The translations under genes were made by a program, and so were the position numbers. This document shows, piece after piece, positions 10,607-20,150 of a stretch of DNA of 64,000 nucleotides; the stretch's first letter is position 1, and each line of letters opens with the position of its first letter. Under the pieces are notes generated by a model. The model made no database searches, was not told where the DNA came from, and saw only the letters and a list, made by a program, of their open reading frames with translations. The stretch comes from Saccharum officinarum (taxonomy: Eukaryota; Streptophyta; Magnoliopsida; Poales; Poaceae): positions 41,027,335 through 41,091,334 of the forward strand of contig CM036191.1 of NCBI GenBank assembly GCA_020631735.1, written 5' to 3'.

Positions 10607-11362
10607 TTATCCAGATTTGAGAAACCTGATTGTGCCGATGATACTGACAAGCGCACCAATGGCGGATATGACAGCGACGATGACTTTCACATTCCTGTAA
10701 ACAAACGCGTGCAGTTTGGTCCTTGTCCTCCTGTTCACCTTGTAGTCCTCGATCTCCTCCATGATGCGGACGTAGCGTGATCCATGGCGCAGTCCCTGGA
10801 CGCTGGTCAGGAAGCTGAGCGTCTTCGTATTGCTGAGCCCTCCTCCTCCCTGTAGGACGCGCCTTGCCCGCAGCTCGTGCACGTCCTCCTCCCTGTCCAC
10901 GAGCATGCCGAGGAGGAGCAGGTACGAGCAGACGGCCGACGCCTCGTCGTCGGCGTCGTGGAAGCTCGAGGTCACGCACAGCTCCAGAGCCGCCATGTTG
11001 AGGAGCACGCTGGCGCGCGTGTCGTCCAGCGACAGCGGTGCTAGGGAGAGCTCAGCAAAGAGGTTCCCTTTCTTGTTTACGCCCATGTGGACGAGCTCAC
11101 TAGTCTTGCTGGCTGTCAGCGTGACGCCGATCTCGGCGAGCTCGATGGCGCTCACAGAGAACGACATGGACTCGGTCTCTGGTAGGGCTGGCAGCTTGAC
11201 GTCGCTTCTACCGACGATGTAGTGCCGGAGGAGGCCCAGGAGGTGCGGCGGCCCGTAGCTGTCATCCATGACGAACGGCTTCTCGTGGCGATCCTTGCGG
11301 TCCTGCAGACAGCCTCGCAGGGACGCGACGAACTCCTTCAATGGCACGGGCCTGAACCTCAT
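10607..11362 (-). CDS. Residual ORF: C-terminal half of DUF247-1
   Basis: A 251-codon open frame starts at an internal Met (MRFRPVPLKEF) and runs to the natural stop. It lies 16 bp beyond the inner edge of the insertion. The neighbouring left LTR of copia-2 has its sense on the same strand, so LTR read-through could transcribe it. Whether it is translated is unknown; it lacks the N-terminal half of the domain. Confidence 0.5.
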   Translation of the reverse strand: MRFRPVPLKEFVASLRGCLQDRKDRHEKPFVMDDSYGPPHLLGLLRHYIVGRSDVKLPALPETESMSFSVSAIELAEIGVTLTASKTSELVHMGVNKKGNLFAELSLAPLSLDDTRASVLLNMAALELCVTSSFHDADDEASAVCSYLLLLGMLVDREEDVHELRARRVLQGGGGLSNTKTLSFLTSVQGLRHGSRYVRIMEEIEDYKVNRRTRTKLHAFVYRNVKVIVAVISAIGALVSIIGTIRFLKSG

Positions 11363-11377
11363 GATGGCCCTGACAAC

Positions 11378-11817
11378 TGTTGGCTTAGAGGATCACAAAT
11401 CACACACAATTGCACGGTGGCTAGTCCTAGAAATCAAGATCGCGCAGTGGAACGCACAAGAACTCGGCGAACTGGCAACTGTCACCAGGGTTGACAGTGC
11501 CCCTTTTCACTACTCACAAGTTCAAGTACAGACACGATTACAATGTATCCCAGGCGCTAACTCACACCTAGTACAACCCGCTACTTATACCAGCAGCCCA
11601 CACACACGGTTACAACACCCGAATTTAAATTACAACACGATACATATTGACAGAAACACACATCGTCGTCAGCCTGACGCCATGAGCGTGGTCACCCCGC
11701 TCCTGCTCTTCTAGCAACCGTTCCCGCCAACTCCTTTATTTAAATTCTGCTAAATCTTTTCATAAAACGACTTCACCACTGTTCTCACATCACTCGTGAA
11801 CACAAGCTTTGCTAACA
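11378..11817 (-). repeat. Left LTR of copia-2, inverted
   Basis: It reads TGTTGGCTTAGAGG... to ...GCTAACA. On the minus strand it carries the TATA-like GTATAAGTAG (11581-11590), matching the plus-strand TATAAGTAG in the right LTR. Its sense is minus, pointing leftward into the 3' half of DUF247-1. Confidence 0.9.
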
Positions 11818-11882
11818 ATCTCCCCCCTAAGCTTAATGTTCACCCAGATCTCGAACACCCAAGATCTAGTATCGGAGCCACT
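11818..11882. other. Palindromic junction: inverted PPT and pol tail against PBS
   Basis: 11818-11862 is the reverse complement of the pol 3' end plus polypurine tract at about 16217-16262 (GGGTGTTCGAG...GGGGGGAGAT) with a few changes. It directly abuts TAGTATCGGAGCC (11867-11879), close to the usual copia primer-binding site TGGTATCAGAGCC complementary to initiator tRNA-Met. The same junction occurs at 225-286 in copia-1. Confidence 0.8.
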
Positions 11883-11914
11883 AAATCACATGCAACGCGT
11901 CGAGTCGATCCACC

Positions 11915-13176
11915 ATGGGAGATCGGGGAACCGGCGGCGGAGGCGATGGCGGCCAGATCCAGTATCTGCTGCTCACCTCCACCAACTACACGAGTTGGAG
12001 CATTCGGGTCCAGGCGATTATGGAGGATCAGGGTGTGTGGGAGGTGGTTGAGCCGACGGGGGAGTCGTCGGATCAAGGCGCGGCAGCGGTTGCTGCGAGG
12101 AAGGCGAAGGACACGAAGGCGCGGGCACATCTGCTTCAGTGCTTGCCCGACGATCTGCTGATGCAGGTCGCCACGAAGAAGACCGGGAAGGAGGTCTGGG
12201 AATCACTCAAGGCGAGGTTCATGGGGGAGGAACGAGTGAAAGAAGCAAGATTGCAGACATTGAAGAGCGAATTTGACGCTCTGAGAATGAAGGAGGATGA
12301 GTCGATCGACGGCTACGCGGGCAATTTGATGAGTATGTATGTCCGCTATGCTAATTTGGGCGGATCACTTGATGATGCGGCATTGGTGAAGAAGATACTC
12401 GACACGGTGCCTGAGAGATTCATCAACGTTGTCGCCAGGATCGAACAATTCTTCGTTCTCAAGAAGATTGCCTTTGATGAGGCAGTTGGGAGGTTGGAGG
12501 CCTTCGAGGAGCGCACCAAGAGGAGTTCAGGCAGTGCTCGGACCAGTGGCGATCAGGTGCTATTGACACAGGCTTAGTGGGAAGCTCGGCACAAGAAGAT
12601 GTCAGGAGAGAGCTCTGGGAGTGGGAGAGGACATGGCGGTGGCCGTGGACGAGGTCGTGGTCGCGGTGGAGGAAGCAGTGGCCACAGCGGAAACGTGACA
12701 AAAGCCACATCAAGTGCTTTAAGTGTCACAACCATGGACACTATGCTAACAAGTGTCCAGGAGGTGAGAAGAAGAAGGAAGAAGAGGCTCACTATGTCAA
12801 AAAGGTGGAGTATGAACCAGTAGTGCTGTTTACTGAAACGGTGAAGCCGGGACAGTTCAAGCGCCTACTGTTGGATAATGGTCAGGTTCAGCAGAAGCAA
12901 TGTCTGAATGAGAGTGAACAGTCTCTGAAAGAAGAAGTGCATCTGAATGAAGTACATCTAGATTCAGAGTTGATGTTTACTGGAGATGATCAGTCGTGTG
13001 GGGATGTGTGGTACCTGGATAACGGTGCCAGCAATCATATGACAGGTGATTTTTAGAAGTTCAGAGATATTGACTCCACTATTGGTGGCAAGGTGCGTTT
13101 TGGTGATGGCTCTGCAGTAGAGATTCATGGTAAAGGTTCCATTTTATTTCAAGGCAAGTCTGGTGTTTAGTGGTTA
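11915..13176 (+). pseudogene. copia-2 Gag and protease, broken
   Basis: Gag opens with MGDRGTGGGGDGGQIQ and runs 220 codons to a TAG at 12575-12577, including the copia Gag (UBN2-type) region. The same frame continues into a Gly/Arg-rich stretch; a frame change near 12700 gives the zinc knuckle CFKCHNHGHYANKCP. The protease motif WYLDNGASNHMTGD lies near 13007-13050, followed by a TAG at 13054-13056 and another near 13170. The canonical DSG or DTG is DNG here. It would have encoded capsid and the maturation protease. Confidence 0.85.
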
Positions 13177-16100
13177 TTGTTAGATGTTTACTTTATTCCA
13201 AAGCTTAAGAGTAATCTTATTAGTTTGGGTCAGTTGACTGAGATTGGATATAAAGTAGAAATGGATGATGACTTTATTGAAGTAGTTGAAAAAAATACAA
13301 TGAGAACCATTATGAGGGTGCAAAGGTCTGGGAATAGGCTATACAAAATTGAATTGCACACTGTAGAACCAGTATGTTTTCAAACTAGAAGTGATGATTT
13401 GGCATGGTTGTGGCATGGTAGATTGGGGCATGCAAATTTTCAGTCTATCAAAATGTTAGTACAAAAGGAGATGGCAGGGGGGGAACCTTTGATTGAGCAT
13501 CCAGATCAGGTTTGCCATTCATGTCTAGCAGCTAAACAAACTAGACAGTCATTTCCTAAGTGTTCAAGTTGGAAAGCTGATGAACCATTGCAATTGATTC
13601 ATGTTGATTTGTGTGGTCCTATTACACCTGAAACTATTGGGGGGAGCAAGTACTTTTTGCTTTTAGTGGATGATTGTACTAGATGGATGACAGTTTCTAT
13701 TTTGAAAACAAAAGATCAAGCCAGTGATGCATTTGCAAAATTTAAAGCAGAAGCAGAAAATGAGTTGGGTTATAAGATAAAAATGGTTAGATCAGATAGA
13801 GGTGGTGAGTTCTTAGCAGCAGCTTTTAAGGATGTTTGTGAATCTGCTGGCATCAAAAGGCAGTTCACTGCACCTTACTCACCACAGCAGAATGGTGTTG
13901 TTGAAAGGAGAAACAGGACTGCCATGGAGATGGCTAGAGCAATGCTAAAATGCATGAGTGTTCCAAGTTGCTTTTGGGGTGAAGCTGTGAGACACTTAGT
14001 GTACTTGCTAAATAGGTTGCCTACAAAAGTGATGGGTTACAGGACACCTTTTGAAGGTTGGTGTGGAAGAAGACCACAACTTGGACATGTGAAAGTTTTT
14101 GGTTGCAGAGCAAATGTAAGGCCAGCAGTGCCTCATTTGAAGAAACTTGATGATAGGAGCATTGCAATGATCTATCTAGGGGTTGAGGAGGGTACTAAAG
14201 CTCACAGATTGTTCAATCCTAAGACAAAGAGAATTGTAATCAGCAGAGATGTCATCTTTGAAGAAGCAATAGCTTGGGAATGGAACACTGAACTTGGAGA
14301 AAGTTCAGGGTTCAGAGAAGAAGATGTAGTGAATGAAACATCACTACCATTCACTGGTGGTATTGTTGGTGGAAATAACCAACATGATGAACCAAGTGAG
14401 AGTTTAGGGGGAGCTGATGGAACTGATGGAGGTGCAGTTGTCACAGGTTCAGTGGAACAATCAGTTCAACATGGGGTAGATGCTCATCCTGGCACTGTTG
14501 ATGGTCAGGCAACAGAGTCAGAACCAGCCTCAGTACAAGGTGCAAATAATGATCATGGTGATGATCAAGGTCATGTTGACATGGATGATGACAGTGACTA
14601 TGATGAGCCACCTCTGAGATTTAGAAACCTCAATGAGGTGTATGAGGACAGTGTTGAGGTGGAGATGACCTATGACTCAGACGTGGAGGCTTTGTTGACT
14701 GTCATGGAAGAACCAAGTAGCTATCAAGAAGCAGCTGGTGATGGGAATTGGGTTGGAGCCATGGAGAGTGAGATTCAATCTATTAACAAGAACAAGACTT
14801 GGGAGTTAGTCAAGTTACCAGCTGGGCACAAACCTATAGGGCTGAAATGGGTTTACAAATTGAAGAAAAATGCAGAAGGACAAGTTGTGAAGCACAAGGC
14901 CAGATTAGTTGCTAAAGGCTATGTTCAAAAACAAGGAGTTGATTTTGATGAGGTATTTGCTCCAGTGGCAAGGCTTGACACTGTGAGACTTATCTTGGCA
15001 ATAGCAGCTAATAGAGGTTGGCAGGTACATCATTTAGATGTAAAAACTACATTTCTCAATGGAGAGTTGGCAGAAAATGTCTATGTAAGCCAGCCTGAAG
15101 GATTTGTGCAGAAGGACAAAGAGCAAATGGTACTAAAATTGAGTAAGGCCCTATATGGGTTAAAACAAACACCAAGAGCTTGGAACATAAAACTTGATAG
15201 CAGTCTAAAGGACCTTGAGTTCAGAAAGTGTCAAACAGAACCTACAGTTATATCAGAGGGACAGGTCAGTCAGCTCTGATAGTTGGGGTATATGTTGATG
15301 ATCTGATAGTGACTGGTGGTCAATTAGAGGAGATTGTGAACTTCAAGAAGCAAATGACTTCAGTGTTTGATATGAGTGATCTTGGAAAATTATCATTCTA
15401 TCTAGGAATTGAGGTTGAGCAGAAAGAAGATTACATAGCTATCAGACAGTCAGGTTATGCAAAGAAAATTTTGAGTCAGTTTGGAATGGCTGACTGCAAT
15501 GCAACTAAGTGTCCAATGGATCCTAGAACTAAGCTTGATGCAGATAAGTAGGGACAAAGAATTGATGCTACTCACTTTAGGAGAATCATTGGCTGCTTGA
15601 GATACTTGCTGCATACCAGACCTGATCTCTCTTTTTCAGTTGGTATGGCAAATAGGTTCATGGAGAAGCCCACTGCTAAGCATCTCAATGTAGTGAAACA
15701 GATCCTAAGATACTTGAAAGGCACCTTGAACTATGGGTTGGTGTATACCCAAGAGAGGAAGAAAGAACTGTTGGTGGGTTACTCTGACAGTGATGTGGGA
15801 GGTGATGTTGTGGGTAGAAGGAGCACTGGTGGGATGGCATTCTATTTGAATGACAGTCTAGTGACTTGGAACTCACACAAGGAAAAGACAGTTGCACTGT
15901 CATCATATGAAGCTGAGTTTATGGCTGCAACAGCAGCAGCTAAGCAGGCATTGTGGCTTAGGAATTTGTTGGGAGAGCTCACTGGAAACCAGATGAAGGC
16001 AGTGACACTGATGGTTGACAATAATTCAGCGATTGCTCTGATGAAAAATCCTGTTTTCCATGGTAAGAGCAAACACATTGAAATCAAATTTCATTTCATT

Positions 16101-16247
16101 CGTGAATGTGTTGAGCGTGGACAGATAATGGTCAAGAGGGTAGGCACGTTGGAGCAGAAAACTGATGCCTTGACTAAGCCACTTGCAACAGTGAAGCTTG
16201 GTGTGATGATTCACCTGTTGGGTGTTCGAGCTCTGGGTGAACATTAA
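13177..16247 (+). pseudogene. copia-2 integrase-RT-RNase H, nearly open
   Basis: A 700-codon frame (13177-15279) holds the integrase zinc region (HGRLGHANF ... CHSC), the catalytic D,D,E core (HVDLCGPI, VRSDRGGEF, QQNGVVE) and the N-terminal half of RT (LVAKGYVQKQGVDFDEVFAP, ALYGLKQ). A frameshift near 15230 moves to the frame with YVDDLIV (near 15290) and YLGIEVEQ. A TAG at about 15549 precedes the RNase H block (SDSD near 15783, YEAEF near 15906, VDNNSAIAL near 16014), which ends at a TAA at 16245-16247. Few lesions suggest a fairly young element. Confidence 0.88.
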
Positions 16248-16251
16248 GCTC

Positions 16252-16262
16252 AGGGGGGAGAT
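16252..16262 (+). promoter_or_regulatory. Polypurine tract of copia-2
   Basis: AGGGGGGAGAT lies just after the pol stop codon and directly before the right LTR. This is the normal place for the primer of plus-strand DNA synthesis. Confidence 0.85.
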
Positions 16263-16702
16263 TGTTAGCTAAGCTTGTGTTCACGAGTGATGTGAGAACA
16301 GTGGTGAAGTCGGTTTATGAAAAGGTTCAGCAGAATTTAAATAAAGGAGTTAGCGGGAACGGTTGCTAGAAGAGCAGGAGCGGGGTGACCACGCTCATGG
16401 CGTCAGGCTGACGACGATGTGTGTTTCTGTCAATATGTATCGTATTGTAATTTAAATTCGGGTGTTGTAACCGTGTGTGTGGGCTGCTGGTATAAGTAGC
16501 GGGTTGTACTAGGTGTGAGTTAGCGCCTGGGATACATTGTAATCGTGTCTGTACTTGAACTTGTGAGTAGTGAAAAGGGGCACTGTCAACCCTGGTGACA
16601 GTTGCTAGTTCGCCGAGTTCTTGTGCGTTCCACTGCGCGATCTTGATTTCTAGGACTAGCCACCGTGCAATTGTGTGTGATTTGTGATCCTCTAAGCCAA
16701 CA
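16263..16702 (+). repeat. Right LTR of copia-2
   Basis: It reads TGTTAGCTAAGC... to ...AAGCCAACA, with TATAAGTAG at 16491-16499. It is in sense with the coding region and preceded by the polypurine tract, so this is the true 3' LTR. Read on the minus strand, it extends the DUF247-1 5'-half frame by about 110 codons to a stop at 16366. Confidence 0.9.
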
Positions 16703-17495
16703 ACCACTGGCCATGGGAGCTGGTTCTCGAGCTGCATGATGTCGTGGTAGATGTCATTGTCGTTGGCGTCGAAGAAGCTGCGCAGCGCCGGGTCCATATG
16801 GGCAAGGCCGGCGTCGGTGCAGGTGAGCATGTACTGCGCCAGGAAGCAGGCGTCGTAGAACATCATGGGCTGGAACACGCCGTCGCTGATGCTGTCCACC
16901 ACGTTCTCGTCATAGAGGCTCCGGGCGTAGCCAGCGACGGCGAGGACTGCCTGGTAGATTTCCTCAGCTGGGCGGCCTGACTCCATGATGCAGTGGTAGG
17001 AAGCCACGTGCTTCACCTTCTCCGCCGCCTTCAGGTGGTCGCGGCCGTGGTGGTATGGGCCGATCGACACCGTCATGGGAGCTGTGTAGAGTTCACCGAG
17101 GGATCGAATTCTTGCTGGGTACCTGTGCATCTTCATCTTCATCATGTCGACGTCGAACTTGAACTCACACGCGGCTTTCTCGAACACATGGATCGGATTG
17201 CTGTAGATGTTCATTTCCATGTTGTAGAAATCAACCTGAAATTCTTGTGATGCTTTCTCCATCGGGTCATTCGGTGTGGCTGATGAAAACTGAACCAGCT
17301 GTCCATGTTCTACCGTAGAGCTTGCAGCGACGTATGTTTGGAGGCAGCTATCATATATGTTAGGAACCCATACTGCTGGTTCCATGTCCATGGCGGTCCA
17401 ATGTCCTAGCTGATAGTCAGCTGCTGGCTGCATGCTCCAATGGGTCAGCTGAATGTCGCAAGGCACCCATGCTGCATCTGGTTCCATGCAACGAT

Positions 17496-18955
17496 CTGCC
17501 AACCCCGCAGCTGAGACTGAGAGTATGCGCTGCACAAAGTTCTGTGTAGGGAAACAAGAAACGAAGAGTGAAAAAAGAGGTACAAACATATCGCAGAGAA
17601 ACACATCAGGACAAATATCATAGCTAGCCGATTTTTTTTTTAGAAAGGCGGCAAGAGATTTGCCGTATATATATTAGACGAGGAAAATAAAGAAAACAAA
17701 TGTTACAACGTTTACAACTTGACCACTTGAAATGCTACTATCACCACTAACGAGGCTACTTATCCTGCAAGAGAAACTAAAGAGTAGCGTCAGAACAATG
17801 CCAGAAACAGCATAGGCTACTACTGATCTAGGGACACAGAAGAAAAGTTCGTTCCACTTCATGCTACTCCTCTCTGGTAGGCTCCTGCATCGCCCACTGG
17901 AATTGTGTGATATCATCCTTGCATAGCATGGCTACTTGATGTGCTTGCACCGATCTATGTTGGAATGTTCTTCTATTTCTTTCCTTCCATAAATTCCACC
18001 AAAAGTAGATGATGATTCCGTCAAACTTCCTCCTTAATCTTTTGTCCACCTTATTGCGGCACTTGCGCCAGAACTGTAGATAGTTCCTGTCATCAGAACT
18101 GAGTGAAGCATGGGCAGATTCAGCCAGCGTGTTAAATCGGTCCAAACTTGTTTTGCGAAGGGACAGTGCAGACAGAGGTGGTTCGGCGTCTCTGGTTCAA
18201 TCCCACATAGCTTACGGATGGGATCATTGGGCCAATTACGCTTGATCAAGTTGTTGGCAGTCAGTATTTTTTTTGTGTAGTAGCGTCCAAGCGAAGAAAC
18301 GACATTTGGGTTCTGCCCTCGCTTTCCATATCGGTGATAGTTTCAGCTTGCTATAACATCCTTCAAATTGGATCCGATATGCGCTTTGGGATGTGTATTC
18401 ACCGTCATTAGTCCATTTCCATCTTATCATATCATCGCCGTTCTCATTTAATTGTATGACACTTATCTGCTCCCATAGTGAAACATATTCTTGGATCTCT
18501 TGCGGTGTTTGAAGTGGCAAAATGTGAGTTATCCACCTATTATCTTGCAGGGCCTTGAATACTGTTAATTTCTTCCTTTTTGCTTTTTTGAAAAGACTGG
18601 GGGCTAGATTTGTCGGTGTATTCCCGTCCAACCATGATGATGTCCAAAATTTTGCCGTCTTCCCATTACCAATTGTCACCACTGTGGAGGCAGCAAACAG
18701 CTCACGGTCCCGATCATCACACGGGAGGTCCAATTCGTTCCATGCTCTTTCCTTATGTTTCCATTGAAACCATAGCCATCTTAATCTCAGTGCTCTTGCA
18801 AAACGTTCTAGGTCTAAAATACCCAGTCCTCCTTTTATTTTTGGACGGCAAGTTGTTGGCCAATTCACCAAAGAGTGCCCACCATATACTTTGTCGGGTG
18901 TTTCTCCTCTCCACAGACCGAAAATCAAACAAATGGTGAGAAAAGAAAACCTTAC
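17496..18955 (-). other. 5'UTR intron of DUF247-1
   Basis: The minus-strand donor GT at 18954-18955 (CGGCT|GTAAGG) and acceptor at 17496 (TTGGCAG|ATCGTTGCATGG) match the intron borders before the start codons of the copies at 39187 and 58121. Its length is inflated by the LINE fragment. Confidence 0.65.
17630..18922 (-). mobile_element. L1-type LINE, 5'-truncated 3' part
   Basis: The minus strand begins in the C-terminal region of a LINE ORF2 (WRGETPDKVYGGHSLVNW, then GGLGILDLERFARALRLRWLW) and continues through the zf-RVT region (PETPNHLCLHCPFAKQVW near 18140-18190). It ends in a poly(A), seen as a T-run at 17632-17641. Frames break near 18240, 18030 and 17870. Endonuclease and the RT core are absent. 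It sits in the 5'UTR intron of DUF247-1; I could not fix a target duplication. Confidence 0.8.
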
Positions 18956-19060
18956 AGCCGGGCAGAAGATGCACACAGTCACACAGCCACACACACACAA
19001 CACCATATAGCATATAGAGCTATATAGACAGGCCGGCCATGTGAATAACGTCCATCCTCT
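18956..19060 (-). promoter_or_regulatory. First exon and core promoter of DUF247-1
   Basis: A non-coding first exon ending GCCCGGCT (18956 upward) is shared with other DUF247 copies. A TATA box (TCTATATAGCTCTATATG on the minus strand, about 19010-19028) lies upstream, similar to the AGCTCTATAAG and CTCTATATAAGG boxes of the other two genes. Confidence 0.55.
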
Positions 19061-19663
19061 TCACTCGAAGTGGCCAATTGGACTATATGCTTAACAAGTT
19101 GTGGCCATGTAGAAGCATATCCTCCAAATAATTAAAATACTAGAAGGCGATGATTTTTCTACCTCTACTTTGTTCTATTCAAAGTAATGCTCATCTTACT
19201 ATTACAAATTAGCTAGAGGCCACAATGAAGGCACCACGTTAATTCTCACAGGACATGCTAGGGAAAACATAAAGTAACCCCACTAATTTGACATCTAAAT
19301 TACCCACCTGTACCATTACACAAGATAATTCAAAATAAATCTCTAAATTTGTACAAATTATCTTGTTCCGTCTTTACAAAAAATAATAAAAAATAACCCG
19401 CTAAATTTACATCTTTAGACACTTTTTAGTTTATGAAATGTGGCAGAACCACTAAAATTATATGGCCCATATGCACATGTCATTGTCCTGAAGACCTCTG
19501 ACTGCTGTACACAAGAGCCAAATAACTCCATTAGTCTATCAGATGTCCTCGGGGAACCCTAATCATCCACATTTGCTATAGAGTTTTCAGTTGCTTGCCA
19601 ACTCGGAGTCAAGCTGTCAAAATTTGCAAGCCTGAGCCGTCGAAAAAGCCACACCATGCCTGG
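19061..19663. other. Intergenic, no feature recognised
   Basis: AT-rich sequence between the DUF247-1 promoter and the duplicated 3' flank of U2AF65-like copy B. No ORF, repeat end or RNA gene is seen. Confidence 0.5.
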
Positions 19664-20150
19664 CCGTGTGATGGATTTTCTGGGACACGTGGTTTCCAAT
19701 CGAGCTAGGCCTGCACGAAGGCGCCGATGCAGGGAGACTGCACCCAATTTTTTTCCCTGCGCCTTGCCATGGGTCGAAGTCAAACACACAACCTTAGTAC
19801 CCAGTTCCCCTTGCTTCGAATAACTGGCACCACCCACACTCCCCTATTTGGTGTGGTCTGTGGTTATCATCAAGGGAAAATACATTAAGAAACTAAAGAC
19901 AAAATGAGCGAAACACCCATGCTCATCAAACTGAAGGCTAGCTAAGAAAGTAAAAATTTACACCAACTTTGTGCAATCCACTCATTCCATATTGACAACC
20001 TCTTGTGGATCCGTATAAATCCAGGATCAAAATGTTAGTTCGTACTGTAAGAGAACAAACCATTGTTCGTGCAGACAATATGTCTACATACATGTAAAGA
20101 TATACGTGCAAATTATCGTTGTTGTTCACCCTTCCAGAATCTTGGTACAA
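19664..20150. repeat. Duplicated 3' flank of U2AF65-like copy B
   Basis: Counterpart of 4807-5305, with the same order of motifs and scattered substitutions and small indels. Confidence 0.85.

Larger units (their letters stand above)
11378..16702 (+). mobile_element. Ty1/copia retrotransposon copia-2 with inverted LTRs
   Basis: The element is 5325 bp. Its coding region is on the plus strand, but the 440-bp LTRs are inverted: left LTR 11378-11817 is the reverse complement of right LTR 16263-16702, with only about eight differences by eye. Flanks are ACAAC (11373-11377) and ACCAC (16703-16707), a 5-bp target duplication with one mismatch. It lies inside DUF247-1. Both outer ends are U5 ends (TGTTGGC.../...GCCAACA), whereas a normal element has U3 on the left. 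Gag and pol have a few stops and two frameshifts. Confidence 0.9.
10607..17487 (-). pseudogene. DUF247-1, split by copia-2
   Basis: DUF247 (UPF0481, PF03140) proteins are plant proteins with one C-terminal membrane segment; their biochemical role is unknown, and one grass clade acts in self-incompatibility. The 5' half (17487-16703) starts at MEPDAAWVPCDIQ and shows SIGPYHHG, MMFYDACFLAQYM and LLENQLPW-type motifs (here QLENQLPWPVV). The 3' half (11377-10607) holds [42 protein letters not shown] and a C-terminal hydrophobic stretch (VIVAVISAIGALVSIIGTI). Removing copia-2 and one copy of its 5-bp target repeat gives 1551 bp, 517 codons including the stop, open throughout, so copia-2 appears to be the only lesion in the coding sequence. 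The start follows a splice acceptor as in the other copies. Confidence 0.9.

Noticed and set aside
10607..17487. Copia-2 as a simple head-to-head pair of solo LTRs or a nested second element
   Set aside because: The inverted left LTR carries the polypurine tract and pol tail and abuts the primer site exactly, the outer flanks nearly match, and the same junction recurs in copia-1.
18236..19013. A possible extra protein-coding gene upstream of DUF247-1
   Set aside because: Its sequence is LINE ORF2 C-terminal and zf-RVT region; the first codons run into the DUF247-1 5'UTR by chance.
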